10,108 nucleotides of DNA. Origin: Gammaproteobacteria bacterium. GTDB lineage: Bacteria > Pseudomonadota > Gammaproteobacteria > SZUA-229. Numbering within the stretch: the stretch's first letter is position 1; every line of letters begins with the position of its first letter. This document shows positions 1-6,043 of the stretch, in pieces. The DNA is taken from the NCBI GenBank assembly GCA_016764035.1, contig JAESSQ010000231.1, forward strand, positions 1-10,108. The letters are read 5' to 3'. Both the position numbers and the translations under genes were made by a program. The notes under the pieces are model-generated. The model was not told the origin of the DNA and did not search any database. It saw nothing but the letters and a program-made list of their open reading frames with translations.

Positions 1-2
1 GG

Positions 3-110
3 ACACTGGAAGCACAAATCAGAACCTTTCATGGCGCTAAAGAAAATCGCCCTTTGTTTAGTTTCAGATTCGATGATTTCGCCCAGCTCGACTTGAATTA
101 TCATTTTTAA
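3..110 (+). CDS. C-terminal end of an interrupted (window-edge) gene, possibly an outer-membrane beta-barrel protein
   Basis: Only the last 35 codons lie in the window, in the frame starting at base 3 and ending in TAA at 108-110; the other two plus frames are broken by stops. The peptide ends LFSFRFDDFAQLDLNYHF. A terminal Phe with hydrophobic or aromatic residues at alternating positions before it (Y, L, L) is the usual signature of the last strand of a Gram-negative outer-membrane barrel, recognised by BamA. That is known of the class; assigning this protein to it is my inference from 35 residues. The gene converges on the uvrB fragment, with 34 bases between the two stop codons. The family cannot be named from this tail. 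Confidence 0.5.
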   Translation, partial: TLEAQIRTFHGAKENRPLFSFRFDDFAQLDLNYHF

Positions 111-144
111 ACAAATACCTTACCAATCAATCCGAGCCCCTACA

Positions 145-420
145 TTAACCAATCATCACAATCTGCTTAACGCGCTCGATTTCATCCCTTACGCTTGCCG
201 CTTCTTCAAACTCAAGATTACGTGAGTGCTCGTACATTTGTTTTTCGAGTCGTTCCAGTGCTTTAGTAAATTGTTTTGCTGTCATCGCCTGATAGGTCGC
301 TTTTTCTTCAGCGATTTTTTGTAGTTCGACGGTCTTTCTTGAATGCTTGTCACCGTAACCCGCTTCTAAAACATCACGCACACCTTTAATAATCCCTTTT
401 GGTGTAATGCTGTGTTGTTT
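145..420 (-). pseudogene. uvrB: UvrB 3' fragment (C-terminal UVR domain only)
   Basis: UvrB is the damage-recognition helicase of the UvrABC nucleotide excision repair system; its C-terminal UVR motif contacts UvrC. Here the reading frame codes for about 91 residues, starting near QHSITPKGIIKGVRDVLEAG and ending in a clear UVR motif (KALERLEKQMYEH, then NLEFEEAASVRDEIERVK). HSITPKGI matches the segment of UvrB that follows the last helicase motif. Full-length UvrB is about 670 residues, so the ATPase and helicase body is absent. Reading upstream on the minus strand, an in-frame TAG (421-423) sits directly before the homology and the DNA beyond is AT-rich and non-coding. A GTG at 381 gives a 78-aa open frame, but no Shine-Dalgarno site is evident. 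I read this as a truncated gene end, not a functional small gene. An intact uvrB may lie elsewhere. Confidence 0.85.
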
Positions 421-660
421 CTATAGGATTTACAGATTATCCTAGTTTTGCGAAATATAAATAACATAAAGTTAAGCCGTTCAAATATCCTAGATAATTT
501 AATTTTCAGTCTAATTGGATAATACTTGCACCAATTATTTCTTAAGTCTCGTTAATTAACGTTAACTATCGATATTTAAAAGTAGATTAATTGGCTGTAA
601 TGTCTCAAGATAACAATTAATTATATTTATAACTTAATGGCTAATTAGCAACTTAACAAA
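421..660. other. AT-rich non-coding stretch next to the uvrB junction
   Basis: No convincing gene is visible on either strand. The octamer TATCCTAG occurs at 438-445 and again at 486-493. A TAGGAT/ATCCTA inverted repeat (424-429 and 439-444) sits right at the junction with the uvrB fragment. GTTAATTAAC (551-560), a perfect 10-bp palindrome, is followed at once by GTTAAC. In DNA this AT-rich such short repeats can arise by chance. No tRNA or integrase-like sequence is seen. Confidence 0.4.
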
Positions 661-673
661 GGTAATGAGCGTG

Positions 674-702
674 TTATCACAGATAAATTGTTTACTAATA
701 AT
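674..702 (+). promoter_or_regulatory. Candidate sigma-70 promoter of the 1547-aa gene
   Basis: TTATCA (674-679, four of six matches to TTGACA) is followed after 17 bases by AATAAT (697-702, five of six matches to TATAAT). A transcript from here would begin near 709 and carry a leader of about 90 nt containing the hairpin at 728-748. AT-rich DNA gives many such matches, so this is only the best-spaced pair seen. Confidence 0.3.
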
Positions 703-727
703 GTTTTTTTCAAAAGTCTAGTTAGCT

Positions 728-748
728 CTCTAAACATTATGTTTAGAG
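728..748 (+). promoter_or_regulatory. Perfect 9-bp hairpin or dyad in the leader of the 1547-aa gene
   Basis: CTCTAAACA (728-736) and TGTTTAGAG (740-748) are exact reverse complements separated by TTA. The dyad lies about 50 bases before the start codon at 800 and downstream of the candidate promoter. No T-run follows, so it is not a standard intrinsic terminator. It could be an operator or an mRNA leader structure. Confidence 0.4.
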
Positions 749-799
749 TATTGAATACAAACACAACCCATTCGCAAAATTATTACATAAGGATAACCA

Positions 800-3700
800 A
801 TGAAAAGGTGTTTAAAATCAAATCTAAATAAGTACATTATTAGAGCCTTTTTTCTTAGTTCTTTATTGGCTCTATTTAGTAACGCTTCTTTTGCAGGTTT
901 GAGTGGCGTTAAAACAATCGTCATCACTGCATCCAAGTCAAATATTTCTGGCTATCTTCAAATTTCGGAAGTTATCGCAACCCAAACTGAATCGGGAAAA
1001 GATTTAGCCCTTGCAACGGAAGGCGCGATTGCGACATCCTCTGCACATTATGGAAATGCAAAAGCAATCAACGCAATTTCAGGTGTCGGACCTGACAGCT
1101 ACCCTAAAATATTTCATTCAAACCGAAGTCATAAAACTGCTTCATTAAATATAACATTGGCTTCAGAAAGTGAATTAGACTCAATAATACTGTACGGTCG
1201 CGCCGACAGCCATTTTAATCGTGATATTTACGATATCACGCTAAAAGACGCTTCGGGTAAAATAATTTTTACACAATCTAACTTGAATGCTGCTAGTGCT
1301 TCTCACTCTGTTAGTGTGAATTTAACTGGTGACTTTTCCATAGAAACTAAGGTTTCTGAAATTTCAAATGTTAATTCCCCTGGTAGTCAACAAGCTGCAA
1401 ACTTGTTTAATGAAGCTCTCATTGAATTGAAGAATGAAAAACAAGCTAAAGGCATAAAAAAAATAATCAACTATATTGGAAAATATCCGAATGGCGCTAA
1501 CATCGTTGATGCTAGATTAATAATGGGTAAATCTCGAATGAAACTAAATAGAAAAAAAGCAGCAAGAATATGGTTTCACAGAGTCATCAATAGTTTCCCT
1601 GATAGCAAACAAGCGATCGAAGCAAAATCACATCTAGCAGCATTAAATCAAATAGATGCTAACGAAGCATCCCTATTGTATAAAAATGCCCTTGTTGCGC
1701 TGAAAAACAAGAATCCATCTAAAGGTATACAAAAAATAAATCAATATATAGCGAAATACCCGAAAGGATTTAATATTGTCGACTCTTACTTGATATTGGG
1801 TAATTATCGAATGAAAGTAAAGAAGAAAAAAGCAGCAAAAATATGGTTTTATAAAGTCATCAATAATTTTCCAAATAGTGAGCACGCTGTAGAGGCAAAA
1901 AAACATCTTTTAACCCTTAAGCGAATAAATATGAAAGAGGCCGTTATTTTTTTTAACAATGCTATTACTGAGTTAGAAAATAAGAGCTCCACCAAAGGAA
2001 TACAAAGTATAGCTAAATATATTAGGCAATATCCACAAGGTGCTAATATTGTCGACTCTTACTTGATAATGGGTAAGTCTCGAATGGAACTAAATAAAAA
2101 AAGAGCGGCGAGAAATTGGTTAAATAAAGTGATTGACAACTTTCCAAATAGTAAGCAAGCGGCAGAAGCTAAAAAATATCTTGGGATGGTCAACAAAGAA
2201 CGTAATGCTAAAATTGCGGAACAAGAGAAAAGACAAAAAAATATCCGTGACATATCTAAACTATACAAAGAAGGACAACAGGCTTTAAATAGTGGCGAAC
2301 TTATAAAAGCAGAAAAAATATTTACTTCTGTACTTAAACAGAATCCAAGAACAATAGTCGCTACTGGTGCAAAAAATAACCTAGCTTATATTGAAAGAAA
2401 AAAGAAAAATATTGAAAAACGGCAGAAGTTTGCAAAAACCAAGAGTGAACAAAAAGAATCTAGTTTTGACGAGTTAATAAAGCAATTAAAGGATAGTCAA
2501 TCTCCTTCAATGACACAGTCTAAATCCAGAAACTATAAAATAAGCGATTTAAGACCTCCTTCATTTGCTAGAGCTTATGCGAGCTACGGATTTTTAGTCG
2601 AATTTGATAGATATCAAAATGCTGCTACTGCCGGCGGGAATATAGATAGCTTGATGAAGATAGAGTTGCTTGAGCGCGCTAAGAAAGACAGGAAAACAGG
2701 GAGTATAGGAGCGAATGTCACTTTTTTGGTTAAAGGCAAGGACGTGGAACGGCGAGCCTACCAATACTATTCTCATAATAATAAGTGGAAACCAATAACA
2801 GGTTCTGCGTTAAATCGAAAAGGTTATCAATCAAATTCGACTAACAAATTTTCAATGCTAGCAGAAGCTGCAAAATTTACAAACGATGAAAAGGCGCTAC
2901 AAAGTATATTTGAATTAGGTTTTTATATTTCCGACGCAAAGACTACTATTCCAGGCTCTTATAGTTTTTCGTTGAAAAGTAAGATTAATAAAAGTTGGGT
3001 GGAAAGATGGCGAAAAAAACAATTATATAAACCAAGTTCATATACTTTAAACGTCAAGGTAGATGTACGGAAGCTCGAAACGTTAATCGAAGATAGAGAT
3101 AAACTTGTTAACTATGTCAAATTGGACTTGATCAAGCGGCTCGGCAATGATATCCCAGATATCTATAACGCATACTACAATTTTAAAGTTGGTAACATTA
3201 CATTGTCTAAAGATGGATTAAGTCATGGATTGAAAATTGACAGAAACATTAGGTTTTTAGACTCTTTAGCTCAATCTAACGAAGAAGAATTTACTACACA
3301 ATATCGCATGAGTAAGGCGATGTTTATCGCTGAACAAAATGGTGACAATGCAAAGGTTAAAAAATTAAGAGCAAGCAGAGCAAAAGTTGCTAATTCGATT
3401 CTTTCGAACAATAGTGTAGTTTTACAGATATCTGAAGAATTATCTAAAGACAAAAAACTACCTTTGTTGTATACCTCTGAAGCATTGAAGTGGTTATTTG
3501 TTGGCGGTATGCATCCGAGAGAAATTGCTAGAGAACTCGTTTCAGAAACCCCTTTTCCTTTGAACGAACCTTGGTCAATGAAAGAGATAAGACTAAAGGT
3601 TAAGCAGCTTGAAGAAAAAATAAAAGAGTTAAGCAAAAAAGGCGAAAACATTTATAAGTCAGCCTCGCGAACGAATAAAGAGAGTCGGTCAAGGGTTGTT

Positions 3701-5443
3701 TTTGCGATTAATCGACAGCATCAATTGGCAGAGCAAATATTCTATCCGGGGATGCAAGATATATTTTCGCGCACTATAGAGTTACTGTCTAAAATACCAA
3801 GAAGTCTGAGTGGTATAACTACCGCTGAAGAAGCAAATGACATTGTAAGAACAAAACTCATAGATCCTTTGCACTATTGGAGTTCTATATTGAGTTCTTC
3901 CCCAACACAAAACCTAACCTTTAAAAATAAAATCGAGTTATGCAGCGTTCGCTCAACAAATACAAATTTAGGAATAGATAGTAAAAGTGGACTATGTTTT
4001 TATACAATTAGAGAAACGATTGCCGTTTTGAGAGAAGCATGGCGGTTACAATATACAAGAGCTATAGATGGTTTACTTGCTAAGCAAATGACAAGTAAGG
4101 GTGCTGTTTTTTATCTAGACGAATTTTGTTTTGCCATAGAATGCAGTACTAGTGATTTCCCTGAGGGGCTAACAAAAGAAAACTATATGCCTCCTAAAAA
4201 CAATAAGAAATGTCTATACGAAAACTGCTCTTCTAAATTAGTGAAGCTATACATTTCGGAAACGTCTGATTCGGTTTTAACAAATGATAAGAAAAATCAA
4301 TATCTTACAACGTTAATAAAGGCGGAAAAAGATCTTAATTCCAAATGGAAAACCTCAGCAAACAATAGTGTGAGGACTGAAATCGTGAAGTATGCACGCG
4401 ATATTGCACCGAAAATACTAAGAAAACTCTCTAATTCCGCTTCTAAAGAGCTTTCCAGCATTTCAAAAAATGATTCCAGAGTTTATAGAAATTGGAGTCA
4501 AAAAACATCAAAACCTATTAGACTACAAGTTGTTGCTTGGCAAAAGCTCTGGGACATTGGATTTGGAATAGGTAAAAAGGAAAATGCATTAAGCGCGTTA
4601 GGTTTACAATCATTCAAATCTAGCTACCTTAATGCTAGACATTCAGGCGGCTCTCCATTTGTTAATATCGCGGAAACTCTTTACGATGCTCAGTACAAAT
4701 GGTTGATAGAAGCAGAAAAAAGCACTACAGCCGACGCATCAGTTAAGTTTCCAACCAGTTGGAGTTCTTCAAGCAACTATAAAATACCCAAACAGCCAAA
4801 ACGACACTACGCACAGTTGATGACTCCATCTGAAATATTTTTTGATTCCATCGGTCAGCAAGCTGGGGAAGCCGTTAGCGCGATTGCTTCTTATGGTTCT
4901 CAAATTGCTCAGCTCGAACAAAAAATCAAAAAATCTCGAACCGCCTTTTTTAAATGTCTTCCTAATTGTTCTAATTTAATAACAAAAAATGCAAATTATT
5001 CAAGATCGTTGGTTGAAAAAGACATCTATTTCTTACAGATATCTGGACGTAGTGGCTCTCTTGTAAACAAAGGGCAACAAAATATGTCAATAATGGTTGA
5101 AGGTCTTTCTGGCAGTAGAGGATTCACTTTAATTGATAATGGTATTTCAAAAGTATGTTGGGGGTATTTCGATAGATGGGTATCAAAATTTTCAGAATCT
5201 CATGGAAAAGACGGAAGGAATGAGATTGACGCAAACTTTTTGGCTATACAAAAAATGGCAACAGGAAATTTTTCAGCTCTGCAAGAACAAGGATTCAAAA
5301 TGATAAAAAAACAACAAGCAGCATTTGCTAAATCAGCCACCGAGTATAGGAAATATCAAGTCTGTCGAGACCAATATGAATTTGATAGCTGGGAAAATAA
5401 ACACGGTGATATAAAAGAAGATTCAAGTTGGTTTGGATTTTAA
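800..5443 (+). CDS. Very large exported protein: discoidin-like domain, three 91-aa TPR-like repeats, unrecognised Cys-rich C-terminal region
   Basis: This codes for 1547 residues. The ATG at 800 is supported by AAGGA at 789-793, six bases upstream. Residues 1-32 form a Sec signal peptide: Lys/Arg-rich start, hydrophobic core AFFLSSLLALF, likely cleavage after ASFA. There is no lipobox and no other obvious membrane span. Residues ~44-175 resemble an F5/8C (discoidin, galactose-binding-like) domain, with an LQISEV opening, A.SSAHYGNAKAINA, and a LDSIILYGRAD core. Residues 199-471 hold three TPR-like tandem repeats (separate entry), followed by a further TPR-like helix pair (~484-533). Residues ~575-760 look strand-rich. 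About 780-1030 is mostly helical, with a likely coiled coil at 925-955. Beyond that I recognise no family. Ten cysteines after residue 1040 are closely paired, which suggests disulfides in the periplasm or outside the cell. The final residues (SSWFGF) do not look like a barrel strand. Function unknown; a role in envelope assembly or surface binding is inference from the N-terminal domains only. Confidence 0.9.
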   Translation: MKRCLKSNLNKYIIRAFFLSSLLALFSNASFAGLSGVKTIVITASKSNISGYLQISEVIATQTESGKDLALATEGAIATSSAHYGNAKAINAISGVGPDSYPKIFHSNRSHKTASLNITLASESELDSIILYGRADSHFNRDIYDITLKDASGKIIFTQSNLNAASASHSVSVNLTGDFSIETKVSEISNVNSPGSQQAANLFNEALIELKNEKQAKGIKKIINYIGKYPNGANIVDARLIMGKSRMKLNRKKAARIWFHRVINSFPDSKQAIEAKSHLAALNQIDANEASLLYKNALVALKNKNPSKGIQKINQYIAKYPKGFNIVDSYLILGNYRMKVKKKKAAKIWFYKVINNFPNSEHAVEAKKHLLTLKRINMKEAVIFFNNAITELENKSSTKGIQSIAKYIRQYPQGANIVDSYLIMGKSRMELNKKRAARNWLNKVIDNFPNSKQAAEAKKYLGMVNKERNAKIAEQEKRQKNIRDISKLYKEGQQALNSGELIKAEKIFTSVLKQNPRTIVATGAKNNLAYIERKKKNIEKRQKFAKTKSEQKESSFDELIKQLKDSQSPSMTQSKSRNYKISDLRPPSFARAYASYGFLVEFDRYQNAATAGGNIDSLMKIELLERAKKDRKTGSIGANVTFLVKGKDVERRAYQYYSHNNKWKPITGSALNRKGYQSNSTNKFSMLAEAAKFTNDEKALQSIFELGFYISDAKTTIPGSYSFSLKSKINKSWVERWRKKQLYKPSSYTLNVKVDVRKLETLIEDRDKLVNYVKLDLIKRLGNDIPDIYNAYYNFKVGNITLSKDGLSHGLKIDRNIRFLDSLAQSNEEEFTTQYRMSKAMFIAEQNGDNAKVKKLRASRAKVANSILSNNSVVLQISEELSKDKKLPLLYTSEALKWLFVGGMHPREIARELVSETPFPLNEPWSMKEIRLKVKQLEEKIKELSKKGENIYKSASRTNKESRSRVVFAINRQHQLAEQIFYPGMQDIFSRTIELLSKIPRSLSGITTAEEANDIVRTKLIDPLHYWSSILSSSPTQNLTFKNKIELCSVRSTNTNLGIDSKSGLCFYTIRETIAVLREAWRLQYTRAIDGLLAKQMTSKGAVFYLDEFCFAIECSTSDFPEGLTKENYMPPKNNKKCLYENCSSKLVKLYISETSDSVLTNDKKNQYLTTLIKAEKDLNSKWKTSANNSVRTEIVKYARDIAPKILRKLSNSASKELSSISKNDSRVYRNWSQKTSKPIRLQVVAWQKLWDIGFGIGKKENALSALGLQSFKSSYLNARHSGGSPFVNIAETLYDAQYKWLIEAEKSTTADASVKFPTSWSSSSNYKIPKQPKRHYAQLMTPSEIFFDSIGQQAGEAVSAIASYGSQIAQLEQKIKKSRTAFFKCLPNCSNLITKNANYSRSLVEKDIYFLQISGRSGSLVNKGQQNMSIMVEGLSGSRGFTLIDNGISKVCWGYFDRWVSKFSESHGKDGRNEIDANFLAIQKMATGNFSALQEQGFKMIKKQQAAFAKSATEYRKYQVCRDQYEFDSWENKHGDIKEDSSWFGF
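1394..2212 (+). repeat. Three tandem 273-bp (91-aa) coding repeats, TPR-like
   Basis: Units are residues 199-289, 290-380 and 381-471 of the 1547-aa protein. The period is exactly 91 residues: A206/A297/A388 and the KGI glycines G218/G309/G400 are both spaced by 91. Each unit carries a helical pattern of N(E)AL..L, KGI..I..YI..YP, NIVD..LI.G..RM, KKAA..W...VI..FP(N/D)S and A.EAK..L. The Y-P-x-(G) and F-P-x-S turns are those of the TPR-like helices in BamD- and YbgF/CpoB-type periplasmic proteins; that likeness is mine by eye. Units 2 and 3 also share a 25-nt identical stretch (1771-1795 and 2044-2068), so the copies are fairly recent or undergo gene conversion. Confidence 0.85.
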
Positions 5444-5698
5444 ATGGCGTTTTCGTATGCTCAAAAGGCAACGAGAAAACTTTTCGGTAATTGACTACTA
5501 AATAGAGAAAATATCAAACATTTTAAGATTAGTATGATCTAGAGTTATACGCAAAGTAGAAAGTAATTTTTTATTTTACAAGAACTAAATTACAATTGCT
5601 TATATCGCCTGTTTATAGCTCTGTAACAATCATCTAAAGAAACAATGGCATAGGCCAGCTCTGTTTTATGAGACAAAAATACCAACCAAGTATAGGAG
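5444..5698. other. Spacer after the 1547-aa gene, no clear gene
   Basis: An ATG at 5444 directly after the TAA opens a 16-codon frame (MAFSYAQKATRKLFGN) ending at 5494, with no Shine-Dalgarno site of its own; I do not count it as a gene. On the minus strand a stop-free stretch runs from the IS end at about 5699 down to a TAA near 5607. It reads as a possible gene tail ending AINRRYKQL but matches nothing I know. No strong terminator hairpin with a T-run was found after 5443. Confidence 0.3.
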
Positions 5699-5945
5699 TG
5701 TAATCCCCCATTAATAACCGAAGTTAAAAATAGAGGTTATGCCGCTTTTAACAACTGCCTAGGCGGTAACCCACCAAGCACTGTATGCGATCTTAATTAT
5801 TGTAAGTCCATAACCATTTTGTAACTAGTAGTTGCGAGTGTTTAATGTTTTTAAATAAATACAGATCTAATCACACATGCCTGGCTGTTCAATTAAACCA
5901 TTCGATATAAGCATATTGTGTTGGTTTGCCTGGTTGATAGAAACG
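5699..5945 (-). pseudogene. Decayed IS3-family transposase (orfB) C-terminal fragment with the IS end
   Basis: The minus strand, read from about 5945 down to 5737, gives RFYQPGKPTQYAYIEWFN, a stop, TARHV, a stop, LDLYLFKNIKHSQLLVTK, then WLWTYNN. A one-base frameshift follows, then RSHTVLGGLPPRQLLKAA and TAA at 5737-5739. QPGKPTQNAYIERFNRT and WLWTYNNERPNMALGG are standard C-terminal segments of IS3-family (IS51/IS407-like) DDE integrase-core transposases; the catalytic Glu region is AYIE. Two in-frame stops plus the frameshift show it is dead. The element's end is probably the TGTAATCCCCC at 5699-5709, with the typical TG terminus. The 5' part of orfB, all of orfA and the other end are missing: no matching inverted repeat is seen before 6041. 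Confidence 0.85.
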
Positions 5946-6005
5946 TGAACACTAGGCACAACAGAAAACAAAAACGATATGGGGAACTAACAATAAAGAA
6001 GTCGA

Positions 6006-6043
6006 GCCACCCCTAAAGGGGCAGCCCAATCCAATACTGGATT
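6006..6043 (-). terminator. Paired hairpins at the 3' end of the lipoprotein gene, possible terminator
   Basis: On the minus strand the stop codon of the lipoprotein gene lies inside a perfect 6-bp hairpin (AATCCA/TGGATT with a 4-base loop, 6028-6043). Next comes a GC-rich stem-loop (6006-6025) with CCCC/GGGG around TTTA, extendable to 8 bp using G-U pairs. The sequence after it, CTTCTTTATTGTT, is only moderately T-rich, so intrinsic termination is plausible but not certain. Position directly after the stop codon supports the call. Confidence 0.45.

Noticed and set aside
551..566. GTTAATTAACGTTAAC palindromes as an attachment site
   Set aside because: Short AT-rich palindromes are expected by chance here, and no integrase or matching copy was found in the window.
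730..936. Minus-strand 68-aa open frame
   Set aside because: It overlaps the promoter region and signal-peptide codons of the large gene; hydrophobic composition comes from reading the opposite strand.
1394..2212. CRISPR-like repeat array
   Set aside because: The repeats are long, diverged, in frame and coding; there are no short identical repeats with unique spacers.
3271..3651. Minus-strand 126-aa open frame inside the large gene
   Set aside because: Fully nested opposite a long, clearly coding gene with a signal peptide and repeats; Ser/Leu/Phe-rich composition is typical of an antisense shadow.
5444..5494. 16-codon frame starting right after the large gene's stop
   Set aside because: No ribosome site, very short and no known motif; not enough to call a gene.
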